51,223 bases of DNA from Ciborinia camelliae (Eukaryota > Ascomycota > Leotiomycetes > Helotiales > Sclerotiniaceae): NCBI GenBank assembly GCA_025890175.1, contig JANPYM010000021.1:275377-326599 (forward strand), written 5' to 3'. Each line of letters opens with the position of its first letter. Positions within the stretch are counted from its first letter, which is position 1. Positions 35,036-45,218 of this stretch are shown here, piece after piece. A model generated the notes under the pieces. The model worked only from the letters and a program-made list of their open reading frames with translations, was not told the DNA's origin and did not search any database. Position numbers and translations under genes: made by a program.

Positions 35036-36103
35036 ATGCAGTCAAAAATCGCTGTCTTGTCTATCCTAGCCTCTGCGAGCCTATCCGCCGCTCTCCCAAC
35101 AACCTTCAACATTTCCAATCCATCCAGTGGCCCCATTCCCAGTGAAACGGATTACTATAGTTCATATCGCGGTAAAGCTCCACCATTCCCAGCAAATTAC
35201 ACATTACCCATCTTACCAACAGAGAGTGGACCCCCTGGACCCGATGATCTTCTCTTTCAAAATCTTCTCGGAGCAGAATGGGCGGTATTTTCCTTCTACC
35301 AACAAGCCGTCGAAACTCTAAATGCCACATCATTTACAACGATAGGATTCCCCCACAGCACGTACGAGCGGATCCAAGAAATTCGAGATAACGAAGCTGG
35401 GCATCTTCGAATTTTCCAGGACGCAATCTCGAGCACCTCGATGAAGCCGGGGCCCTGCAGGTATGATTTCGGCTGGAGCAGCGCGGGCGAATTCTTAGCA
35501 ATGCAGGTTTTGATCGAGGTATCGAGTATGGCATTTGCGACCGGACTGGTGCAGCAGGCCAAGAAGAACGTGACGAAGGGAGCATTGATGGGGATCGGAG
35601 AGACGGAAACGCGACATACGATATGGGCATTGATCTCGGTATGGGGGGTTGATCCATTTGCCGGGCCGGTGGATACGAATTTTCCATATGCGAATCAAAT
35701 CTTAGACTCGACGAACCGGTTTGTCACGGCCGGTTCTTGTCCACGCGCAAACCCCGAGTTTCCATCTCCGAGTCAACATCTGCCGCAGTTACAAGCCCCT
35801 GCAAATGTGACCGCGGGGGGGAACATCACGTTTGTTTATGAGAAGGGTAGTGATGGGACTAGGATGCCACATTTTGAAGAGGGGAAAGATTATTTTGCTG
35901 TTTTCTTTCATGGGTTGGAGGTTCTTTCGGTTCCTTTTGATGTCGCTACGAGTAGTACCGTTTTCCCTCCTAATCTCGAATTGAAGGGGATCATCTTGGC
36001 GGTCATCGCTGATGAGGTAGATGCACCAACGGAGGAATCTGTTCTTGCTGGACCTGCGTTCATCTTGGAGCAACCGGCAATACTTGCTGCTAGTGGCTTG
36101 TAA
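35036..36103 (+). CDS. Secreted ferritin-like domain protein (Rds1-like), 355 aa
   Basis: Single exon. Residues 1-19 are a signal peptide (IAVLSILASASLSAA). The ferritin-like region (about 70-225) has a four-helix layout with di-iron type ligands in order: Glu81, Glu120-x-x-His123 (in NEAGH), Glu161 and Glu191-x-x-His194 (in ETRH). This is the PF13668 architecture of the fission yeast stress protein Rds1 and many secreted fungal relatives induced by stress or sporulation. The C-terminal 120 residues are beta-rich (GNITFVYEKGSD). There are two or more N-glycosylation sites (NYTL, NATS, NVTK, NVTA, NITF). Catalysis is unproven in the family; metal binding is inferred. Confidence 0.9.
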   Translation: MQSKIAVLSILASASLSAALPTTFNISNPSSGPIPSETDYYSSYRGKAPPFPANYTLPILPTESGPPGPDDLLFQNLLGAEWAVFSFYQQAVETLNATSFTTIGFPHSTYERIQEIRDNEAGHLRIFQDAISSTSMKPGPCRYDFGWSSAGEFLAMQVLIEVSSMAFATGLVQQAKKNVTKGALMGIGETETRHTIWALISVWGVDPFAGPVDTNFPYANQILDSTNRFVTAGSCPRANPEFPSPSQHLPQLQAPANVTAGGNITFVYEKGSDGTRMPHFEEGKDYFAVFFHGLEVLSVPFDVATSSTVFPPNLELKGIILAVIADEVDAPTEESVLAGPAFILEQPAILAASGL

Positions 36104-37530
36104 GGACTCAGGAGAAAATATTCGCGGATTGTTCTGGAAGATAATTGAATGGCAAGTCTTGAAACTACTCACGGATTGAACGTACTTTCCCACCTAGTGC
36201 TGGTGGAATGCAAGCATCGCAACTTTTTTTTGTAAGTATCGTTGATGCCTTTGTCGCCCAGGTCCTGTTTGTCCTGAATTTCCTGAATCAAATATCTGAT
36301 TGTTTAAGTCCACCATATCAAATATTTTGTTTAACCTTCAAAGATATTGTTAACAATATTCCAATTGTTCGAATCGTTCAAATTGTTCGATTATAAGTAG
36401 TCCATACGTTTTTTTTGAATTTCAAAATATTATCAAAATCATTTAAATCATTAATTATCAATTATCGATTATCGATTATTCAATATGTATATATATATTT
36501 TAGTTAAATTATACAATTCTGTTATTTTCAAATTCATGTAATTGAATTGAAATCGATTTATATATTTTCGAAGTATTATATGATTTAATGTACAAACCAT
36601 TTTCGGACAATTGGGATAATGTATGTATAAATCGAACAATTCTAATAATTGTAAATAATGTGTTTGTATATAACAGATTTGAACAATAAAATTGTTGTAA
36701 AAGAGTTATACTAAGCCACTCTGCTTAGCATTATATACCATAAGTACGACGGACAAAAGTACAATTCAAACATACTTTAGCGATCAAATTCACCCCTATC
36801 CCAATTGTCGGCATTGGCCAAACCCCCCAAAAAAGTTGCGATGAGGTGATAACTTGATGGGCGAACTTTCTCCTGGCGTCTGAAGAGTAGAATGATCAAT
36901 AATGATTCGAAGCAGTAGATTAAGAGCGGGAGGTGTTTCAAATAACAAATAATGGTCAGTCGATAAAAAGATGTGATTTTTTTATACAAGGAAGAAGAAA
37001 TCTAGAACATAGGGAATGTCCATATATCCAAAGATTCATCCAAACACTCTATTACCATGAGGCAGGTAGTCCTCAAGTGTCCGCCGCCGTTCCCGTACAC
37101 CCAACGCCGAAAGGGTATATATTTTTGCGGAAACCGTTTTAAGTTCAAACCTCTGAGCCCCATCTTCAGATGCCCAACAGAGACTGTACCCCCGCTCCTT
37201 CCCCCTCCCGCCCCGAATTATATACATCATTCAACCTTGCATGATCGTTCTACTCGTACATCCCTAAAACCCGATTTAAATCGAATGAACCCGGCCTTTT
37301 CACAACACTTTTTCTTTGTCATTCCAACCTTCAACCATCAACACCTTCTCATCGCTAAACGAGTTGTCTACATAAACCTCTTTCTCATCGTCATATACGG
37401 CATCACTTTTGGGTTCCCACGTGGTACTTTTGATGTTTTGATGAGATCTGCGATTAGAAATAGGGAAGGGCCTAGTTAATATGAAATTAGCATGCTACAG
37501 TATGAAACGACTAGATAGATCTAGATGCAC
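36104..37530. other. Intergenic region including an AT-rich stretch
   Basis: No supported gene. The segment 36390-36720 is strongly AT-rich with ATCGATTA and TCGAACAAT-type repeats, including TTGTTCGAATCGTTCAAATTGTTCGA at about 36364-36390. The rest is ordinary. Confidence 0.55.
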
Positions 37531-37815
37531 CTACAGCGGAGGTAAAGGCTTATGTTTCTGCACGAAAGCTTCCTGGGGTAATGGTGGTAAAGGTTTATCG
37601 TAAATATAAAAGACGGTGCCGTCACATGGGCCCGAATAGGTCAATTGCGATTCTCGAGCTCCAAGCATCGTGGGACCAGATTCGGCAACGCGCGTGGTGC
37701 CGGTGGAGCTTGAGAAAGTCGAATCACAGGAGTGACGACTGTAAACCGAAGAGCTCCGGTTATTTTTGGGCCCGGATGAATGGGGGGGGACTTGGAGGAG
37801 CACGAGCTTGTACAT
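37531..37815 (-). CDS. Possible small protein with proline motifs (94 aa)
   Basis: The frame encodes a Ser-rich segment (RSSSVYSRHSCDSTFSSSTG) and ends with YDKPLPPLPQE and KHKPLPPL. DKPLPPLPxE is a recurrent short motif in many fungal proteins and fits an SH3-domain ligand. The start at 37815 is uncertain: an upstream exon could exist. No known domain, no signal peptide. Kept at low confidence because of the paired motif. Confidence 0.4.
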   Translation of the reverse strand: MYKLVLLQVPPHSSGPKNNRSSSVYSRHSCDSTFSSSTGTTRVAESGPTMLGARESQLTYSGPCDGTVFYIYDKPLPPLPQEAFVQKHKPLPPL

Positions 37816-38848
37816 TGCTGTGTATTGTAGCTTTCTGAATCGAGCCTTTATACTTGATTGAAGATGTTTGTCTACTTGGGTTTGTAACGGAGGTGTGTTG
37901 AATTGTAGTGGAATGGTTCAATCGTCCATGGCTTTTGATCGGGGAATATATCCATCTTATCTATATCCTCACGGCTGAGTATTTGATTAGGCATATAGTA
38001 CGATGAGGTTACAGTAGGATTCTATCTCATGATCAAGCCAAATTTTGTATGATGTTTGGGGCGCAGATACCAAATCCTTCAAAATGAAATACGCCTTGAT
38101 GAAGGGGTAAGATTTAAAGTTAATCTTTAGCGAATGGCCGATGACCCGATACAGGCCTCCCGACCCTGTATTTCTGGGGCAACCAAATCCTATCTCACCA
38201 AAACTTTTATATATAGAAAATGTTTAATTGTTTCTTCCATTCTCTGCGTGCATTCCATGAATTGAAACGTGGCGTAGATAAAGCTCTTGATACTTGGGAA
38301 TTCCTACAGAATAGTTGACGGATAAGCATATCTTCTTCAAGCCATTTTCGGCCGATAACCTTAGAGTGCATTTTGCTACAGTACAATGTGTACTGCCTGA
38401 AGTCTCAAAGTCTCATCGTTCTGGATTTCGGGATCCGGAATCCGGGGTTTAGGAAGATGGAATACATCTTGATTAACTTATCTTTGGTACGACACCAGTG
38501 TGGACATAACATCCTCGAAGGGGTTTTGCCATTGCTATTGGTTTTCAGGTGTTTCCTTTCGTCCGCTCATAACTTTCTTCTATTTTGGAAAGTCATAAGA
38601 TCTTCGTATGATAGTATGTCGCACGCGTCGATTCAGTGATTAGGTTCGTGACCAGCGCTCTTCAATACATACCTCGTGGTGAGGATTGTGTTCCGAATAC
38701 TTCGTCTCCGCTTTCCGTGTGCCAGACACACGACCTTGACATCTCCAATTGCTCAGCGGACAACACAAATACATACTATCCTACATGTTGATGTCTTTTT
38801 TAGTCATTGCAATTATCAAATCTCTCATTTGCGAATTGTTTGCCTACG
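37816..38848. other. Intergenic region, no gene seen
   Basis: About 1 kb without recognisable genes or repeats. Confidence 0.55.
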
Positions 38849-39237
38849 ATGGGCAATTGCCTCACCCGTCTCAAGGCCGAAATGCTTGCACCTCCACCGA
38901 ATCCCGGGAACTGGGAAAGCTTTGGACCACGGAAAGATGTTCTTATTGGCCCAGAACATACGCAGATAAGGAGAAGAAGCGGGAGAGGGGGGAGTTGGAG
39001 TGAAACCCTGAACGAAAGAGGAAATGTTGTTCCGTTTGGAAGAAGGGAAACACCAAGTGGTATTCAGGGGCTGAGTTTTGATTATGCTGGGAGACCGGTG
39101 TAAGTTTACCTTATTCATATGAAGCTTGATTAAGATGAATTGGTTATTCCTGTTGCATTGGCTGATATTTGGGTTTGTGGAGTAGTTGGCGAGATCCGAA
39201 ATTGAAGACTCACGACTCCGATGATAGCGATATTTAG
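38849..39237 (+). CDS. Small MGNC protein, predicted lipid-anchored, 101 aa, two exons
   Basis: Exons are 38849-39099 and 39183-39237; the 83-bp phase 2 intron has donor GTAAGT, a GGCTGAT branch and acceptor GGAG. The protein starts MGNCLTRLK: Gly2 fits N-myristoylation and Cys4 palmitoylation, as in Src-like and G-alpha-like anchors. It has a PPPNPGNWE stretch, a basic patch (QIRRRSGRGG) and the motif DYAGRPVSWRDPKLK created by the splice, then an acidic Ser/Asp end (DSDDSD). Read without splicing, it would end at GRPV and lose the last 17 residues. No family name recognised; membrane association is inferred. Confidence 0.65.
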
Positions 39238-39911
39238 AATGTTTGACGTAGAGAGGAGAAACTGTAGAGATTTTTGGGATTTGAATCCTCACCAATCATA
39301 ATGGCAGACTTGGAGGCTGATTGGATGGCGCTCTAGATCTGGTATATGGTGATGATTCTGTCAAGACATTGAGAGTTATAGTGACTGATAGGCTCACTGG
39401 CTCAGCCTCTCCCATTTATTTTCATACTTTCATGCATTTATGTTGTATATGCCCCTTTCATAGTTTCCATCCTATTTCTCACACCTCAATCATGTATACT
39501 GAATACCAGCGAGTGTCAATTGGAATCATCTATTGAGCTATCCTAAATTAAGGGGGCCAGTGTGTTCAATGGATAAATTCAATTCGCAGAATCAAACCCC
39601 TCCATTCTTAGATTGCGCTCCACCTATTCTGTGGCCTTGATCACCATTCCGAGCGACTGGTTCTACTAGACTACGAAACAGAAACAGAGTTTTTTACTCT
39701 TTTCGCCGAATGAACGAAATGCACCTCTCCCTTCATACTTTTTTTTAAAGCTCACACCCACCCCAAGTTTCGGTGCTTTGGGTAGACCGTAAATCCTCGA
39801 CTCTCTCATCTCTGATGAAGAATCAACATCTCTGAACATACTCTCTCGGATATAATTCTGATTCTGTCTAGGTGGTTTTAAGCTATCATTCTGTTTTTGC
39901 TGCTCGATGAA
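39238..39911. other. Convergent intergenic region, no gene seen
   Basis: About 670 bp between two 3' ends; nothing recognised. Confidence 0.6.
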
Positions 39912-41339
39912 TCATTCTGTCGTATTGCACCCAGGCTGCTCAGATTTAGGAAATAACATTTTGAAGCCTTGGAGTAAAAGTGGGGATTCCTCGGGCGTGA
40001 TCGTACTTTGCATATCATCTGTCCAACCACTTTCTTCCCCGGTATTAGCTGTTGATTCTACTCGGTCTCGTATTTCGTCCCTCGGCTCCGTGTCTATGTC
40101 TTGATCTTTTCGAGGTGATATGATTTGTTTTCTGTTTGGCGTAGTGGGATTGGAAGCAGGGAGGGAATAGAAAACCGCTATCTTTGGAATTCTTATCGGG
40201 ACCATATTGAGGGGTGATTTTAGTTGTCTGCCCAATGGTCTCTCTTCATCATCATTTCCAGATGTTGGTGATTTGATTGCACCGCTGGCGAAAGGTGACA
40301 CGGCACCTTTGACCTCATGCTGTAACCAAGATTTGAGAGTTGGCGCTTTGGTGGGATCTTTGGGATTCCATGCTAAATATGTTTCTTTCATTGTGGGTTT
40401 CCTTGCAGGCCCAATTTCTCCATCTCGAATTGTTTTGGTATTTGAATCATACGAGCCGAGTGAGGAAGCCGTGGAAGTCCATTTTTGGCGTTGTGCCTCA
40501 TATATATCTTTCCTCAAGTTTCCCCCTCCATCTCCCGTCATTCTCGGAACGGCTTGCTTTTCGTCTGTAGAGTAGTCATCTTGTCTCGTGATTATTTCTG
40601 TCCTCTGTTGTTCAAATTTCATTTTCCTATACCGGATAATGCACCAGAAAACCAGTATGGTCAGTAGAGTTGAAGCAATAATGCTCCCTATTATCGCTAA
40701 AGCAGCTTGTGTGGCGGTGATTGCGGAATTTTGTGGTACCCGGTCCTGTTCATTTGCCGTCTGAGACTTCTTAGTCAAAGGACACGGGAGAGGAAAGAAA
40801 GGCGCCAGGGAAAAACTTACAGCTGCAGTGGCTCCGGCCCTCGAAATTTCTTGCTGTAATGCTTAACGTTAGCAAACTAATTTAGCTGCCGCTTGCCTCC
40901 CTCCATACACATATCTTTTGAAATTCGGCCAACTTACCTGCAATAAACTCGCAGTAAATTGTGCACTCTGCATTGCCCGATTTGCACTAATCACAGCCGA
41001 ACTGGCCGAGGCATGTATACTCGCAATCGCTGAACTCGCACTACTAACTATACTCGATGAAGTTCTTGAAGCAGCAGCAATCAATTGACTAGCTTGTTGT
41101 ACTGAATTTGAAGCCGATTGGGATGCTTCTTGGACTGCCTCTGATGCAGATTGGTTTGCTTGCTGAATAGACTGTGAAGCTTCTTGGAATGCTTGCTGAA
41201 TAGACTGTGAAGCTTCTTGGAATGCTTGCTGAGAAGCCAGCGATGCACTTTGTTCTGCCAGAGAACAGTCTGTTGGGGTGGCTTGGCGAAGAAAAATTGC
41301 TGGTGGAGTGATGATGAGATCATGGATGATCCACGACAT
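39912..41339 (-). CDS. Single-pass surface-sensor-like membrane protein, 427 aa, three exons
   Basis: Exons on the minus strand are 41339-40938, 40853-40821 and 40760-39912; introns of 84 and 60 bp in phase 0, with an 11-codon middle exon. The frame is open to 41468, but the ATG at 41339 gives a better signal-like start (MSWIIHDLIITPPAIFLRQA). The outer part is rich in Gln, Ser and Ala and contains an 11-residue repeat (FQEASQSIQQA), then Ser/Ala-rich sequence. The transmembrane segment is residues 162-187 and is followed by RYRKMKF. The cytosolic tail of about 240 residues is Pro/Ser/Thr-rich with LAWNPKDPTKAP. The layout resembles fungal wall-stress or Mid2-like sensors, but no WSC domain is present, so this is architectural analogy only. 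Confidence 0.7.
41164..41233. repeat. 33-bp in-frame tandem duplication in the Gln/Ser-rich ectodomain
   Basis: GCTGAATAGACTGTGAAGC with its downstream CTTCTTGGAATGCTT occurs twice in direct succession, near-identical. It encodes an extra copy of the 11-residue repeat FQEASQSIQQA. The identity between copies suggests recent duplication and possible length variation. Confidence 0.85.
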
Positions 41340-42274
41340 CGTCTTTGTTATGGGAGAGGGGTAGGATGGATTCATTTCCAAGTGATATAATTTATGTTGC
41401 ATACCACTATGGCAAAGAGTTTGATCAGATGATTTATAGCGACAGGCGGAACTTTTATCGCTCGGCATTCATGAGGGACGTTGAGAGAGGAAGATTGATT
41501 TCGCTCTAAGCTGTCAAGACATAGATTATCAGGAACAATAATATACTAAAATCAACAAAATTAATGACATAATAGACTTGACCCATACATCCCTTAAACA
41601 TTAATGTTAATTGTATCTCCCTTCACGCCTATATGAAGCGAAGTACGCATAGGATTATCACGTCTTTTATCCGAGGCAACTAGATGAAGGAGCATCGGAC
41701 GATCATACTCTCCACTCCATCTCAATGAAGGTAAATCCGATATCTGAACAATTATATTGAGAACCCTTTCCGAAAATTACACAAAGCAGAGCAAAACTTC
41801 TTTCGTTATGGGTTTCGGATGAAACCGCAAATTTATGCGATGAGTCTCAACGTGATATGGGGATGAACCAATTTCGTTATCATAATTTGGATATATTGAG
41901 GAATTTCAATTGAACGTAAGATCTAGGAACTACAGATCAATGTACTTACAACTTTATCAGTATTTAAAATACGGCCAATCGTATTTTTGGAGAGAAGTTG
42001 GACTAGTGTTGACCAGAAAGAAACCCCAATTATATGAAACGTACACCCATGCCTGAGGAATATCATTCAGATTGATCTCCGGGACATCATATATAAATCA
42101 AATATGAACTTCATCATGAATTCAAATATTTCATCATCTCAAACTTTTACAAACCTTGACACCACACCACCTTTTCTCTGGCACGATCACTACGTCTCCT
42201 TAATCCAACACTCCTAATTCACAACTCTCATAGTCATACTCCTCTTTCACTGAATCATCTTCCCATCACACATC
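41340..42274. other. Intergenic region, no gene seen
   Basis: Promoter side of the sensor-like gene and 3' side of the next minus-strand gene. Nothing recognised. Confidence 0.55.
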
Positions 42275-42794
42275 TCAAAGGTTCGAAACCTCAGGTACAT
42301 GTGACCATTCATTCTCCAATACCTTCAACCTGGCCAGGAACTCGGTCCACGACTCCTTGGCCACATTAGAATCAAATTCGATAGTGATGTTCTCACTTCT
42401 TCCATCATTAACTCTCCCACCCATAGCATCTGGTGAATCGATTCCGCACTTCTTCAAGTCAAAAGTGTTTCCGAATGCAGCCTCAACTTGGTTGACGGCA
42501 CGAGTAACATCCTCTAAAGTTTTGAATGCCTAGAAAGAATTATTAGCAGGTGAATGATGATGAGTGAGTCAATGAAAGACTTGCAAAGATACGATTTGGA
42601 CAATCGCCTCGAGCATCGCCATTTTTGAGAACTGTGATCCTTAGATGCCAGATTGGAGTTGTTGGTTCGAATTTTTGCTCCCAAAGAGTATGTGTACCCT
42701 CATTCTCGTCAGGGAAGGTAACCCTTTGTCCGTTGCCATGTAACTCGACTGAGGGACTATCGCTTGTGTTCATTATTTCTGAGTAGCCTCTCAT
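42275..42794 (-). CDS. Uncharacterised small protein, 154 aa, two exons joined by a GC-AG intron
   Basis: Exons on the minus strand are 42794-42585 (70 codons) and 42529-42275 (84 codons and stop). The 55-bp phase 0 intron begins GCAAGT, has branch GCTAAT and ends TTTCTAG. No GT donor in this stretch gives the right phase, so a non-canonical GC-AG intron is the best model. The start at 42794 is the first ATG after a TATA-like element (42909-42917). The protein is acidic, without signal peptide or membrane segment; exon 1 has strand-like WEQKFEPTTPIWHLRITVL and exon 2 ends ESWTEFLARLKVLENEW. Family not recognised. Confidence 0.65.
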
Positions 42795-42908
42795 TGATGA
42801 GGTTTCGTATGGTAATATGATAATTGTAATGTAGTGGTTGGTATTGTGCTGGTGTGTATTGCTGTTATGATTATCAAGTTGTGTGATGAAATACAGCTTC
42901 ACATCGGG

Positions 42909-42917
42909 ATTTATATA
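42909..42917 (-). promoter_or_regulatory. TATA-like box of the small two-exon gene
   Basis: TATATAAAT on the minus strand, about 115 bp before the ATG at 42794. Supports the later start over the longer open frame beginning at 42947. Confidence 0.4.
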
Positions 42918-44239
42918 CTCGCAGACCAAATGATCCCGTGAGATCATGCTCCAAAGCCATTATCAAGGTGACACGAGAATTGGCGGCGCTTTTCAACGTA
43001 TGTGCTTGTAGTGTGACTTATCAGATGGTTCCACCGTGGCTGAGTTTTGAAAAATCACACCACTGGGCTTAACTGGGCTTACATGTATGGTAACCTCTTG
43101 TTGTACCAACTGAATGCAACCTGATTTTATGCACTTATCATCTGTTTTGGGAGATATCATCGCCGATTGCAGCCAGCTGGAGTAGTACGGACTTCTAGCT
43201 GAACGAAATCAATAGGAGTGAGTATATATATGGCAGCAAAATATCAGCTAGCATTTAAAAGGACGTGTGAACTTCCCAGGGCTGAAATTTAGCAGAATTT
43301 AAACATTAGAAAGCAAGTTTGACAAATCGTCCTTCGATATGATTGAACAATTGAACACTATGATAAATAGATTTGCTGTCTATGTTGTTTTGATGTAGAA
43401 AGAAAACGACCTAGTCAGACGAAATTGTTAGATCTCGGGGCGCGCCGTGAGGTAATAAAACCACCCCTATCTATTTACGGATATACTTCTCTTTTCTTTG
43501 CTTCATTATTGACTTTGATATCTCGACTTCAAATGGTTATAGAGTATAAATTATTAAATTCCTATCAATTGAACTCTCAATGAGAAGGTGCCATTATAGG
43601 GTATTACAGGATGTCTATAAGTGCTATTATAGCCCCTGTAAACCAGGGGCTTGAAAACTTGGACTCATATTAATCCTAATCAAGCCTATAAGAATAATGA
43701 ATTCTACCTAATCTCGATCAAGTAAAATTACAGGCACCCTTGGCCTCTTCAAACACTAATTTACAGGGCTTTATCTGAAATGGCTCGTTAATCTTGGATT
43801 ATAGGGTATGTATTATAGCGTAAATACCCTGTAAAGACCTATTAGTCGTATCACTTTTCTTTCTCTTCTAGAAGAGAAGAAGTTTTCTTTTTCTTTCAAA
43901 CTGAAATTATTCCCACTCCAATCATCTTCTATCCACGAATATCAAACTCGATGATTCTATGGGTAATTCAAGGGAAGAAAATTCATACGAATGATTTCTA
44001 CATCCAAGATATTGAGTGGGAAAATTCAGCAATGTCTTGATATTATCTGGCGGTGCACGATGGGAATTCCGAGTCTGCCTTCAGCAGTTACCTCAGGAAT
44101 ACTGTTCAAAAGTTGTCTTCTTACAGTTTGGATACTGTTCCCATTAAATTTCGAAAGTATCGAGAAAAATGGGAGAATAGTGCATGAACAATGTTTGAAT
44201 ATATCACACTCCCTCCAAAACAATGCTTTCTACCACTGG

Positions 44240-44247
44240 TATAAAAA
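44240..44247 (+). promoter_or_regulatory. TATA-like box of the RING-H2 gene
   Basis: TATAAAAA lies 63 bp before the start codon at 44310. Prediction from sequence and distance only. Confidence 0.45.
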
Positions 44248-44309
44248 GCTCAGATTGCCTAAACCTTCATTCTTCATCATTAAGAACTTCCAAATAACAC
44301 AAATTCAAC

Positions 44310-45218
44310 ATGGATCCCATTTCTATTCGAGATCTTTGCGTCCTTGACGAAACATTTTACACACTTTGTGGCCATGTCGTCGCACAAATAAACCATAATA
44401 TCGGTTGCCTCGAAGATGATCATAACCCTTACATCGACGGATTTAGGTTACGGAGGGTAGGGTTTTGTAGGACATTTTACCTCAAAGAAGCCACAATCAG
44501 GTCCTCATACTGCCAATTCTGCTTAGACAGTGAGTATGATCCCTTGGAGGGTGAATGGAGATCAGATCTGTTACTGACAGGATTGGATGACAAGGCAATA
44601 TCCGAGTCCAATATTCAGCATCGTCTAAATTATTGGACGAGATATATGCAGGAGCAACGAAGACAGTTTGAAAGACAACAGCCCTTGGAAAGCAATTATC
44701 AAAGTGCTTTGCAGAACCTCATACAGTGTAGAGAGATTCCCGAGCTTGACAGACTTTCTATGGAGCTCGTAATCGCTAACAGAAAACGATGTTGGTATTT
44801 TAATATGCAAAATCGTCAGTTCACTGAGATCAGACAAATGGTACCAGATACCCAGCGTGCGTATCTATTCGAAGATGACAATGTCAATCCCGAGATTCTT
44901 ACGCCAGTCCTTCCCGCAGACCTGCCACATAACGAAATCTGTGGTATCTGTCATGAGAACTTTGTTGATCCAGAAGCCTCTCAAGTCAATGATGTGTGTC
45001 GGACGTTCTGCAATCATTTTTACCATCAAAATTGTATTCTTCCCTGGTTCAGACAAGGCAACAGCAATCTTGCGAGCTGCCCCATGTGTAGAACAAGTAG
45101 AAACCTGATTCGCCCGCCGATTGACTGGCTGCCACACGGGCCAGCACCGGAGGTAGAGGATGATGAAGAGGATGATGATTCAGATTTTGGTGCAGACGGT
45201 ATGGTCTTCATCATATAA
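44310..45218 (+). CDS. RING-H2 finger protein, probable E3 ubiquitin ligase, 302 aa
   Basis: Single exon. A C-terminal RING-H2 finger (residues 211-260) has the full C3H2C3 order: C211, C214, C234, H236, H239, C242, C257, C260, with CGICHENF, FYHQNCILPWF and CPMC as in active E3 ligases. The N-terminal half has a second group of Cys/His (C20, H22, C33, C53, C68, C71) that may bind zinc, followed by a charged helical stretch (YMQEQRRQFERQQ). The tail is acidic (EVEDDEEDDD). It has no membrane segment and no signal peptide. Substrates unknown. Confidence 0.85.
   Translation: MDPISIRDLCVLDETFYTLCGHVVAQINHNIGCLEDDHNPYIDGFRLRRVGFCRTFYLKEATIRSSYCQFCLDSEYDPLEGEWRSDLLLTGLDDKAISESNIQHRLNYWTRYMQEQRRQFERQQPLESNYQSALQNLIQCREIPELDRLSMELVIANRKRCWYFNMQNRQFTEIRQMVPDTQRAYLFEDDNVNPEILTPVLPADLPHNEICGICHENFVDPEASQVNDVCRTFCNHFYHQNCILPWFRQGNSNLASCPMCRTSRNLIRPPIDWLPHGPAPEVEDDEEDDDSDFGADGMVFII

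Larger units (their letters stand above)
42795..44309. other. Divergent intergenic region with palindromic motifs
   Basis: No supported gene. It has a hairpin AGCCCCTG-TAAAC-CAGGGGCT at 43631-43651 and several nearby TTACAGG/CCTGTAA words in both orientations (43590-43840). A TATA-like TATAAAAA at 44240-44247 precedes the RING-H2 gene. Confidence 0.55.

Noticed and set aside
37057..37479. 140-residue plus-strand frame
   Set aside because: No domain or conserved-looking motif, low-complexity Pro/Arg start, no splice signals.
42289..42300. GGTTCGAAACC as a tRNA T-loop
   Set aside because: No matching acceptor stem, D-arm or anticodon arm around it, and it lies at the end of a coding exon.
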